From the NCBI GenBank assembly GCA_015179125.1, contig WHVA01000123.1, forward strand, positions 1-64,000: a DNA stretch of 64,000 nt. The letters are read 5' to 3'. Below, in pieces: positions 29,330 to 38,915 of the stretch. The position numbers and the translations under genes are program-made. Source of the stretch: Gautieria morchelliformis (Eukaryota; Basidiomycota; Agaricomycetes; Gomphales; Gomphaceae). The notes below the pieces were generated by a model, which was not told where the DNA came from, did not search any database, and was given only the letters and a program-made list of their open reading frames with translations. How positions within the stretch are numbered: position 1 is the stretch's first letter; each line of letters begins with the position of its first letter.

Positions 29330-29700
29330 GTGTAGAGCGGCGGTTCGAGGCTACTCGTCGTATAACCCCTGATAAGCCGCTTGCCTTTGAGCAGCAGCAT
29401 CGCGTGGAAATTCGTGTGCCTGTTCAGGAAGCGGACGCTCTGCGGCAGCGCGTTGCTGGAGTTCCGCTCGCGGTGGAACAGGATTTTGTAGAGCACCATC
29501 CGTTCACCGGGCTGGCTGGGCGAGTGAGTGAGAAGCAGTGTGCGCGCCAGAACGCGATGGTGTGCACCAGCTTCTGCCACTTGTGCGAGATGAGCTCGGC
29601 AGAAGCAGGTCGTGCACGGGCAGGTGTTGGAGACAGCGCACGCTCAGCTCCGGCGGGAGCGTGTCGACGAGGTCAAACACACTCTTTGCATATGTTTCGA
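29330..29700 (-). pseudogene. F-box/WD40 protein gene fragment
   Basis: Minus strand from about 29695: VFDLVDTLPPELSVRCLQHL PVHDLL (an F-box), then ELISHKWQKLVHTIAFWRAH CFSL, then in another frame LYKILFHRERNSSNALPQSV RFLNRHTNFHAMLLLKGKRL. The last part matches the start of the first WD40 repeat of F-box/WD proteins (NGHTNF...LLKGKRLISGS). The copy breaks off where SYDETIRFWD would follow and is frameshifted within and after the F-box, so it is a truncated dead copy. Confidence 0.7.
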
Positions 29701-30761
29701 GCTGAAGGATCTAAGGGATCCTCACTAGCACATTTGAAGAACACAATAGGCAGTCAAGAGATATTGCTAATATAGACGACAAGCTCACTGCTATGGCACC
29801 CTATCTGACACGGGGCATTGATCTGTAAGTGTCAGGCATCGAACAGATGACAACGTACTACATCTTCTCAGGATGCCATCGCAAAGGACACCAGGATGGG
29901 CAAACTTTCCAAGCCTGGGGGCAAGCCAAGCGCACGACCCAGGGAGATCCCTGGCAAGTTTTCATCCGGGAAGACGAGTCAAGGATAATGGCGATGAGAC
30001 GCAGCTGGTCGCCCATCCTCGGTCCATGGACTGCCGTGTGTACGTTGTCATCATTGAAATTGCGCGGCCGTCCCCGCGTAGCGTGCGGACGCTCTAGCTG
30101 GAGGAGGAGTCGGGGCGGCGCGTCGTGATGATGAGATGCTCGCAATCCCTGCGGAGCTCGCTCTCTGACGTAGCGGCATGCTCCTGCTTCACCGTGTTGA
30201 AGTCATCCAAATACTCCACCAGGAATTCCTGACCAGTTGAGCCTCCATCATTCAGCTGCCGTTGTTTGAGACGGCAAGGAATGGCAGCTTCGGAAACCTT
30301 AGAGACATTGGCACCAAGAACTTTAAGTGTGGCATATCTCCAATGCGATAACGGTTGTGCAGAACGTCATCGATGTGTATTGGATGCGAACCCCCCTTTC
30401 CGATAATATCCAATTGGTTCTAGAAAGGGATATTGCCGGTAGGTAAAGAGTTTAGGGCTCTCCTCGGGGCTCATGTTCGTATGGTGAAGAATATGGCGAG
30501 GATTGTGTTGTCCGTGGACCCTTTCCCAGCGGGTCAAAGTTTCTGAACAGGGTACTTGTGCTCTTGAGACCATACATTGTGACATCTTTACGGAGCCACA
30601 GCCTTTTTTAGTCCTTCCAGGGCTGTCTTCACCCGTCTCTGTTCCTTTTCCATCCCTTCAGATATCTCCTGGTCCATAGACGCACGCGTGTGCAGTGTCG
30701 ACAAGTGCGAAGACGGGTATGGAAGACGGTCTACAGAGGTAACGGCTGTGTCGCAAAGCTC
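29701..30761. other. No recognisable gene
   Basis: Short frames only. A plus-strand segment near 29895-29985 (GKLSKPGGKPSARPREIPGK) reads like protein but has no known motif. The region directly abuts the truncated end of the next Gypsy element. Confidence 0.3.
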
Positions 30762-30932
30762 GACAAGCGATACCGTTGTCAACTCCAGTACCTAGTCAAG
30801 TGGGCAGGCTATGAGAATACAGACGAAGAGACTTCCTGGATTTCTGCCACGGAACTCGACCACGCCTCTGAACTCATCTCAGATTTCCACAAGGCATACC
30901 CTGCCAAGCCTGGACCCCTTCTTGCACACTAA
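30762..30932 (+). pseudogene. Chromodomain end of Gypsy pol
   Basis: KLDKRYRCQLQYLVKWAGYE then NTDEETSWISATELDHASEL and FHKAYPAKPGP, TAA at 30930-30932. It is nearly the same as the chromodomain of the 17.5-25 kb element, including the VKWAGYE and EETSWI segments. Homology stops upstream of 30762. Confidence 0.9.
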
Positions 30933-31060
30933 GTCCTTTCCGACACCTCCGCCATTTCTGTTTCCGTTTTCGCTCCTTGAATCACAAGTTAAAATCCAAT
31001 TAATTTCCAGTACTCTAATTCCGACATTTCAAGAAACTATTCTACAAGTCACTTCGACCC

Positions 31061-32264
31061 CTAGTCATCCTCCATGGTGTTATCACCAAAACCCACCCAG
31101 TCTTCCGCTTCCGGATCCTCTGCAATTCCATTTTGCCCATACGCCTCTGCAAACCTCTGCACATCTTGCACCTTGCCCTCAGATACTTCCGCCTCCACTT
31201 CTGAGTCCCCCATCTCCTGTGTCCACCTCAGTTCAGCAACGACTTGGTTCAGGAGGTCCTCGTACGCGCCCAACTGATCCGCGACCACCAGGTAAAACTG
31301 ATGTTGCATCTGCAACCCCTGATCCCCCTGACGGAGCAACCCCCAGAGCGACCTGGCGATATCCACAAGCGGATCCGCCGTCTGCTCCTCTCACGTCGTG
31401 CCACTTCCGCGCTTGCCTCCGGCCCGTCTTGGACTCCCCTCGCCTTGGCAGCCCTGGACAAGGGCTTCCGCACACCCTGGACAGGCTTTTCCAAGCCCAC
31501 CTCCGATCCTCCGGTCTTCCTCCGCTTGGCCGTCACGCGAGCTTTCAGCCCGTCGACCACACACGCCCGTTTTGCGTCCTTGCACCAGTTACAGGCCGTG
31601 GCTTTTCCAGCCAAATCCCACATGCACGGCAGGTTTTTCTCCAAGCAGGCATCACAGCTCTGCTGCGGAGACGGGTCCTCTTCCAGAGCCGCCCTCTTGG
31701 CCCCCGCCTGGTGTGCTTCCTTCCGGCGCTGTTTTTCCTCCTGCACCGCCCACCATTCCGCCGTCGCCTTCCCCTTGCCCTTGTTCTTTGGCCTCAGGGT
31801 TTCTTCGGGCGACTCATCCAATGGAGACTCACTCCGCATGGATTCTTCGTCCGCATCCGCAGCTTTTTCCTGTTCCGATGGTCAACTCTATACTATCAAG
31901 GATGAGAAGGACTTACCTTCTGCGAGGTGCGGTCCTCCTCCGCCTTTTCCACGGTGGCCTTTTCCGCAGCGGCTTGCTCCTCCGTGAGTTTTTCCGCAGC
32001 TTCTTCGGCCTCCCGCTCCTCGTGTTCGCGCTCAATGCGCTCGAGCTCGCGCTCGCGGTCTTCGCGCTCACGTTCCAGTTGATCGCGTTCCTCCTGGTCC
32101 TTGCGCTCTTCCTCCCTGCGCACCTCCTCCAGTAGCTCTTTCTCCTTCTGAGCCACCTCCTCAGCCTCACACTTTTCCGCAAGTTCCTTCTCGGTGAGAA
32201 CATTAGCAAAATGCTCTTTCATTTGAGCGCTGGTCATTTTCGAGAAGTCGGGTAGGGAGCTCAT
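31061..32264 (-). pseudogene. Antisense accessory gene, second copy (coiled-coil plus Cys-cluster)
   Basis: Exon 1 32264-about 31917: MSSLPDFSKMTSAQMKEHFA, NVLTEKELAEKCEAEE and a long Glu/Arg coiled coil ending DRTSQK at a canonical GTAAGTCC donor. Acceptor CGGAACAG (about 31870) leads to EKAADADEESMRSESPLDES, a basic stretch and the cluster CDACLEKNLPCMWDLAGKAT ACNWCKDAKRACVVDG, then a Lys/Arg region. A frameshift near 31366 moves the helical tail (MDIARSLWGLLRQGDQG to NTMEDD, stop 31061) to another frame. The start lies 121 bp from the LTR and the end 128 bp from the chromodomain stop, mirroring the first copy (124 and 136 bp). Exon order and Cys positions match despite low overall identity. 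Confidence 0.75.
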
Positions 32265-32385
32265 GATGGATCAGGATTAGACGTGTTTTTTTCTCCCCCC
32301 TTTCTTTCGAACTCTGACACATTTGTTCATAGGTCACGTGACCCGACCTGTGGTCTCACGGGGCTCGACCTTGAAAGGGAGATAC

Positions 32386-33146
32386 TGTTACGACTGTTCC
32401 GCTCAACCATCTCCGCCACATCCGCATATCCTCCGCACCACCTCCGCATCACCTCCGCACCACCTCCGACTCTATTCCGCAACATCCGCACCATCCGCAA
32501 CCCTCTACCTCGACCCTTGTTATTTCAGTACCCCTGGCCACCTCCAGATACTACCCCTGGCCACCTCCAGATACTGGCCCCCGTACTTGACCCTGAACAC
32601 AGCAAGATACCATTTCCGTAATTCCGTTCCTTCCGATGCCTATTGTACTTACTCGCCTTGTTCTTTGCTATTGTACTTACCCTACCCTGCACCCCCCTTG
32701 TCATCCCATTGCTCCGCATTAGTTACTTGCCCCGTATGTCTATCCGATTCCCACACTCTCCGGAATTTGCTTAGTACCATACCATTCATTATCTGTTGCG
32801 TCTGCTCTTTGTATAAAACCCCCTCATGTATGTCTCTGTTTCTGCAATCAGATAATCAACTTCGATACGTAATTCCCTTCGCACTGTCTCCTGTTCTTAG
32901 CACAGCAAGTTTTGCTAGTCTTGTCTCCTTCGGCTCTCGACCCTCTGTCCTCCGCCTCTTCCGACCTTTGTTCTCTGACCCTCGAACCTCGACTCTCAGT
33001 ACTCTGTTCCCGACTTCTGCCTTCTCCGATATCCGCAAGTCAATCCCGAAATACTTCTTAGGACGGTAGTTCATCAGGGGCGCAACACATAAGTTGAAGC
33101 CGTTGTCCTTTCCAGTTCCGACCTCTGGGAATTCCGATACGTAACA
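32386..33146 (+). repeat. 3' LTR of the truncated Gypsy (761 bp)
   Basis: TGTTACGACTGTTCCGC to TACGTAACA. Contains CTCCGCATC/CTCCGCACC short tandem repeats (about 32410-32470), a doubled CCTGGCCACCTCCAGATACT (32535-32575), and near its 3' end a copy of the region that reads GAGATTTCCGC-like in the first family. Immediately right is an inverted LTR fragment of another family. Confidence 0.85.
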
Positions 33147-33186
33147 TAGTGTGACCTCCACAGCCAGTTAGGGTTGCCCTTACAGC
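33147..33186 (-). repeat. Inverted LTR fragment of the TGTAAGGG family
   Basis: The reverse complement reads TGTAAGGGCAACCCT...GTGGAGGTCACACTA, matching the start of the solo LTR at 36516 (TGTAAGGGCAACCCT...GTGGAGATCACACTA). It is cut at 33146 by the Gypsy LTR, so the truncated Gypsy inserted into, or recombined with, this LTR. Confidence 0.65.
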
Positions 33187-35988
33187 AGAAAAGTCTCTCC
33201 ACTAGAGGACCAGTGGTCATACTGCGTGTTGCATTTGCCATAGGTGCGTTCAGAATTGGAGATAGCAACTTGGAGATCACAATCTCTTCCATGCACATGG
33301 CATATGATAGCCTCTCTTCTTACGTCAAGCTCCCAACACCCGAAATCCCATCCCATACCTCTCCTTCTGACATGGATCCAGACGATCATCTTTGGAATAG
33401 GGAGGAGGAGTTGATGCGGAACCAGATGAAGACTGATGCCATTGAAACAGCCTTACAAATGATTTTGGCTAAGTTAGATATTCCACAAAGTGGTGGAAAT
33501 GCAATGCAGGATGAGTCATATTTCGGAAAAGTGGAAGTGGCAGAAGAGAGGATGTCTGTGAAGTTGGCTAAAGTCACACCTGCAACTCCAGCGGACTTTG
33601 ACAGTGATCGGGAGAAGGGACGTGCATTCTTCAACACATGCAGCATGGACCACGCCATCGAGTTGGAGCCTAGGTCAAAGCCCACCAACTGTAAGGTCTA
33701 CCCACTGTCGCCCAGGGAGCAGGTAGAGCTCGATGTGTTCCTTGCAGAGAACATCCGTACTGGGAGGATCCGCCCCTCCAAGTCACCCATGGCATCTCCG
33801 GTGTTCTTCATCAAGAAGAAGGACAGCTCACTCAGGCTCATGCAGGGTTACCAGGCCCTAAATGCAGTCACAATCAGGTACCCCATTCCACTCATTTCCA
33901 AACTGATCACACAACTCCGAGGTGCAAGGTACTTCACTAAGCTGGATGTCTGCTGGGGTTTCAACAATGTTCAGATCTGTGAGGGAGATGAGTGCAAAGC
34001 CACATTCTGCACCAACCGAGGACTCTTCGAGCCACAGGTAATGTTCTTTGGCCCCACCAACAGCCCTGCGACATTCCAGACTGTGATGAATGACATCTTC
34101 TGTGACATGATAGCGGAAGGGGTCGTCTGCGTCTACCTTGATGACATCCTCATCTTCACAAAGACACTGATGGAACATCGAGAGATCATGCAGAGGGTGC
34201 TAGAATGGTTCCGGGAGTACAACCTGTGTCTCAAGCTGGAGAAGTGAAAATTTGAGCGGATGTGGATAGAGTATCTTGGGGTGATCATGTCAGAAGGAAT
34301 GGTGGAGATGGACCCAGTCAAGGTTTATGGTGTGTCAGAATGGCCTACACCGCAGAACAAGAAGGAAGTCCAGTCCTTTGTCGGGTTCGTCAATTTCTAC
34401 CAGCGGTTCATCAAGGACTTCTCCTGTCATGCCCATGCCCTCTTCAACCTCACCAAGAAGGACATTGGATGGTGGTGGGGGAACAGGAACAGGCCTCCTT
34501 TGACAAACTCAAGGCGCTGATCACTTCTGCCCTTGTCCTGATATTTCCCGATGACTCTCACCCTTATCGAGTTGAAGTGGATTCATCTGATGCAGCCACT
34601 GGAGCGGTCTTGTCACAGCAGTCATCGGAAGATGGTGGAAAGTGGCATCTGATTGCCTTCTTCTCCAAAAGCCTTAGTCCAGTGGAGCAGAACTATGAGA
34701 TCCACGACAAGGAAATGTTGGTGATCATCCAAGTGCTGGAGGAGTGGCGACACTTCCCCAAGGGTACTCTATGCCCATTCAAGATCTGGACAGACCACAA
34801 GAACCTCGAGTGCTTCCGCACATCCAAGAAATTGAACCGATGACAAGCACAGTGGTCCCTACATCTGTCTCGGTTCAACTTCACGCTCCACCACCGCCCC
34901 AGCGGCACCATGGGCAAGCCCGATGCCCTATCCCGCTGCATGGATCACAGAAGCGGAAGCAGAGACAATGCCACATGACATTGCTCCACCCAAGCCTCTT
35001 TGCAATCCATGCCCTCGAAGGAGTGACCGCAGTTGGGGCGGAAGCGGAAATGCTCCAAGACATCTGGAGGCAGTACCAGAATGGAGAGAAGGAGGAATCA
35101 GTGGTGAAGGTGGTGGAGGAGCTACGGAAAAGACACTTGCGGTCAGTGCAGGCAGCGGAGTGGTCGGAACGTGATGGCCTGCTCCACTTCAGGGGAAAGG
35201 TCTATGTTCCAGACGGGGCAGACCTCCGCCGCTGCATCATGTCCCAACACCATGACACCCAGGTTGCAGGACATGCTGGCAGGTGGAAGACACTGGAGTT
35301 AGTGGCTTGGAACTACTGGTTGCCTCAGATGTCCCGCTACATTGGACAGTATGTGAAGATGTGTGACCTTTGCATCTGGACCAAAGCGCAGCGTCACCCG
35401 CCCGTCGGAGAGCTGGTTCCACTCCCAATTCCGGAATCCCGCTGCACCATCAGTGTTGACTTCATTGTTGAACTCCCGGAGTCTCATGGCTATGATGCAA
35501 TCATGAACATCATGGAGTTGGTAAGCAAGGTGTCCCACTTCATTCCAACACACGCCACGATCACGGCCCTCGGAGTGGCCTGCCTGTTCCTGGTGCATGT
35601 CTGGAAGTTGCATGGGCTCCCGAAGCAAGTTGTTTTCGACCGAGGTCTGCAATTCATCATGGAACTTACATGGGAGCTCTACCGCCTGCTCAGAATAAAG
35701 CTGGCTGCCACAACAGCATACCATCCACAGGGTGATGGACAGATGGAATGGGTCAATCAGGAGCTTGAGCAATATCTCTGCCTCTTTGTCAATGAGAGGC
35801 AGGATGACTGGGATGAGCTACTTCCACTGGTGGAATTCCAATACAACAACCACGTGCATTCCGCCATGCAGCAGACTCCCTTCATGATCAACTCCAGGCA
35901 ACACCCATAGGTGGGCTTCGAGCCATGCCAGGCAGAGTCCCGACTTGAGACAGTCAGCGAGTTCCGAGACCGCATGGACTCAGCCCTT

Positions 35989-36160
35989 GTTGATGTTTTT
36001 GGATTTGCAAGCGGTGTCGAGTCGTCAGCATATCAAGTTGCTGAGCCGTGACTGACAAATACAGTAGTTTACATGTATTTGTCCCATCCGTTTGTAACCC
36101 GCCACAACACCAAGTCGGTGCTGTTCCCTTCCCTCGCGTCCTCTCTCCCCGAAATTCCAA
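35989..36160. mobile_element. 172-bp insertion with 8-bp direct repeats
   Basis: Interrupts the integrase C-terminal region between FRDRMDSAL and EAKSALAKAKDDMARYYN. Flanked by CAGCCCTT (35981-35988 and 36161-36168). Removing the insert and one repeat restores the reading frame of the conserved segment. No clear terminal inverted repeats, so the class is open (the 8-bp duplication would suit hAT). Confidence 0.65.
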
Positions 36161-36515
36161 CAGCCCTTTCAGAAGCCAAGTCTGCCCTTGCAAAGGCCAA
36201 AGATGACATGGCAAGGTACTACAACCGATGCCGTGTTCCTACCCCAGAGTACCAAGTCCCAGACAAGGTATATTTGGATGCAAGTGACATCCTCACCACA
36301 CATCCTTCACAGAAGCTTGCCCACTGCTACCTTGGGCCCTTCACAGTGATGCAGAGGGTTAGACGAAATGTGTACCACCTCCAACTTCCAAACTCCATGT
36401 CCTGCCTCCACCCTGTCTTTAATGTAGTGAAGTTGCTCCCTGCGCCAGAGGATCCAATTCCAGGCCGGAGGGCTCATCTGCCACCTCCACCAGAAATCGT
36501 AGATGGGGAAGACAT

Positions 36516-37005
36516 TGTAAGGGCAACCCTGGCTAGTTGTGGAGATCACACTACCACACAACTGACAAGGGGAAATCCAAAGTATGTATAAATGAATGGA
36601 GTACACAAGAGAGGGGATTCTCACCTGACAAGGGGAAATCCAAAGAGAAAAGTCTAAGGACCCCCAATGTCAGCGAGCCCGTATTATACTACGCTGCGTA
36701 GCCAGGGACAACACTTGGCACCCGCCATCAACCCTGCATTCCCCTGACCTCCCTGACCCTTGATCGACCCTTGATGCCACCTATTATGCGAGTCGCTTGA
36801 TTTCCGACACTGTTCCGAGAGTGGAAGTCGGAAATTGGAGTGGAACTGGCAAGGCGAACAGAACTGGTGGAAGTTCTCCCAGAAGCGGAATCATTCCTGA
36901 AAGCGGAGGCAGAGATGGAATCGGAACCGGAACCGGAGTCGGAAATGGGGTCGGAACTGGGTGTGGTGTCGGAACTGGAAATGGAAAACAGGGTGTTCCC
37001 TGACA
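36516..37005 (+). repeat. Solo LTR of the TGTAAGGG family (490 bp)
   Basis: TGTAAGGG...CCCTGACA ends (7 of 8 bases inverted), flanked by GACAT (36511-36515) and AACAT (37006-37010), one mismatch. It sits between EIVDGED and HYVVE-ILDS, the linker before the chromodomain. It contains the doubled CTGACAAGGGGAAATCCAAAG (36563 and 36626) with TATAAATG between, and a GGAACTGG/GTCGGAA array (36830-36985). Confidence 0.75.
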
Positions 37006-37377
37006 AACATTATGTGGTGGAATGAATCCTGGATAGCCAGTTCATGCAAGGACGACTCCAATTCCTCATGAAATGGGAAGGATATGGGTATGAGGAGAAT
37101 TCGTGGGTCCCAGAGCAATATATCTCTGCTCCAGACAAACTCCGTGAGTTCTATTGGACACACCCTGGTGCCCCTTGTCGCATCCGTTTGCTAGCCTTTC
37201 AATCTCTCCTGTCCCATGCTTCGAGGATGCAGCACCCTAGAGGGGGGGTGATGCCAGTGATTGTGTGACCTCTGTGATGCACAAGGGTTGCCCACAGCAT
37301 GTACTATATATGGTACATGTGCCTTCAAGCAGTGGGTGAGATGACATAATGAATCAAGATTAATGACTGTGCTGGCA

Positions 37378-38915
37378 TACCTTGAGTAGTTTCTGATATG
37401 GCGAGAAGTAGGAACAGCTAAAAGCTGTTTGTGAAATTGCATAGAGTTTTTGAAATAGGATTTCAGAAATCACTCACAAAGTGCTACTGAACAGTCTTTA
37501 CGGATTTCCGGAAACTTCCCATTGGGTGGTTCCTGGTTTCAGTTTCTGGGCGCCGAACAGGCTCCAACAAGTTGGGAAGTTGGCAACAGTCTAGAAAATT
37601 TTAACGATACCCTTATATAAACTGGCCTCGGGGTCGCTTGGGCCCTGGGTCGCACCGTGCAGTGATCGCGTTTCAATTCATGCATGTACAAGAATTCGGG
37701 CGTACTCAGTGTAAGCTACGCAAATTGACCCATACCCTCACATTGGATTTTGAGGGTGGAACTCAATTACATAATAATGAATATATGCGTGAGCGGGACT
37801 TGGATATCAAGCTGTTGATCACTGATACTTATCGGATTAGTAGATATCACTGATGATATCAGTACTGATGAATAATGTTTGACTCGGTTTCAGGGGACGT
37901 TATTATTGTACTGCTGTATGATCTCTCAACATAGAATGAATGCTGGCGCAACCTTAACAGGCAAGCATTTGATGCCATGGCTAACAGCTCGATTTTGCTA
38001 AGCTGTGCTAAGCTGTCAGCACACGCTACTAGTAATTGCTTAGTAAGTACGACTGATGGATCCACGAGTCCCTAAAATGTCAACTGGATTTCGTGTTACA
38101 CATTCTTACTTGTTTTCACAAATCATACTAAGCAATCTATGGCCACCAAGCCTTTGAACACAACTTTGATGGTTCAAAGAGTATATATGTGACTCATAGC
38201 AGCACTGCCATGATGGCCATCGCTGATCCTGTCTCGTCGTAGATAGATTTAGGTTGCTGTCGTGTCTAAACAGTACAGAACAGTTGGTTTCCATGACGTA
38301 AACAAGAGCTTGCGCCCATTTGCACAGAGGATCCGTTCAAGTCGGAAGCTAGTTGCGGTTTCGTTGTAGTCCTCAACCGGATGTTCATTAGATCTGGCAA
38401 CCAAGAACAGGCTCCGAAGAAATCTTAGAATCTTGCAGGAGGTATAAGTTATGCCAACCGGCTATCAAATTCCGTGAATTAATGCAACTTGCCTTGAAGC
38501 TTGAAGCTTCACTAGGCTGACTCCTTCATTGACGTCCGAATCGAAACTGAGACTCACTCAGTGGCTCACTGGAAGGTGCTTTGAGGCGTTGAGATCAGTT
38601 CTTGAAGATCATGAACATGGAGAGTCAGCTTTCTTTTTTCCTTTTTCTTTTGCTGTGCCATGATCTGCGGTACGACCGTAGTACAAAACTTGTATGCGGA
38701 TGACAGATCGGCGCTGATTACATAACTGATCGACGTTAGCGCGACTCTTGGCGAATCAATTTGTTGGCGAATCAATTTGTAACACTGGTGTAACACTGCT
38801 AACACACTGCCACTAAATAACAATGATCGAAGCAGTGACTAAAAAGGATCTGCAGGCAGGTTCAGAACGATACTAGCCTTGTCGGTTCCTTTACCCTTTT
38901 CACTTGTCTATACCC
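37378..38915. other. Intergenic region, no gene recognised
   Basis: AT-rich, with small tandem duplications (TTGGCGAATCAATTTG twice at 38752-38781; CTAAGCTGT twice near 37998). No convincing coding sequence. Includes the upstream region of the transcription factor gene. Confidence 0.4.

Larger units (their letters stand above)
30762..33146 (+). mobile_element. 5'-truncated chromovirus Gypsy, related to the 17.5-25 kb element
   Basis: Starts abruptly within the chromodomain (KLDKRYRCQLQYLVKWAGYE, close to the other element's copy), followed by the antisense gene, the polypurine tract GAAAGGGAGATAC and a 3' LTR (32386-33146). Orientation is opposite to the first element. The LTR begins TGTTACGACTGTTCC and ends TACGTAACA, as in the first family. 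Gag and most of pol are missing. Confidence 0.85.
33370..37266 (+). pseudogene. Gypsy gag-pol remnant: RT, RNase H, integrase, chromodomain
   Basis: Gag start (DDHLWNREEELMRNQMKTDA, PATPADFDSDREKGRAFFNT) fuses in frame at 33640 to RT DHAIELEPRSKPTNCKVYPL, so the rest of gag and the protease are deleted. RT: SPVFFIKKKDSSLRLMQGYQ and catalytic VYLDDILIFT. TGA at 34245 (normally Cys in KCKFE). Frameshift near 34490. RNase H VEVDSSDAATGAVLSQ. A stop after TSKKLNR (34842). Integrase with HDTQVAGHAG...CDLC, DFIVELPESHGYDAI, VVFDRGLQFI and HPQGDGQMEWVNQELEQYL, so all three catalytic acids are present. TAG at 35908. SH3-like HCYLGPFTVMQ and LHPVFNVVKLLPAPEDPIPG. Chromodomain ILDSQFMQGRLQFLMKWEGY GYEENSWVPEQY (37030-37130), preceded by a TGA at 37024. 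Confidence 0.9.
33187..37377 (+). mobile_element. Decayed Gypsy element of a second chromovirus family, with two secondary insertions
   Basis: A gag remnant fused to RT, then RH, IN and chromodomain on the plus strand (next entry). After the chromodomain stop (37266) a polypurine run AGAGGGGGGGTGA is followed by TGCCAG...CTGGCA (37252-37377), a possible short 3' LTR. The 5' LTR is not found. Two younger insertions (35989-36160 and 36516-37005) interrupt the 3' half. Confidence 0.8.

Noticed and set aside
28546-29580. 344-codon open frame on the minus strand
   Set aside because: Only its first part (about residues 25-85) matches a protein family (F-box/WD40 fragment); the rest is Arg/Pro/Thr low-complexity sequence from GC-rich DNA without motifs.
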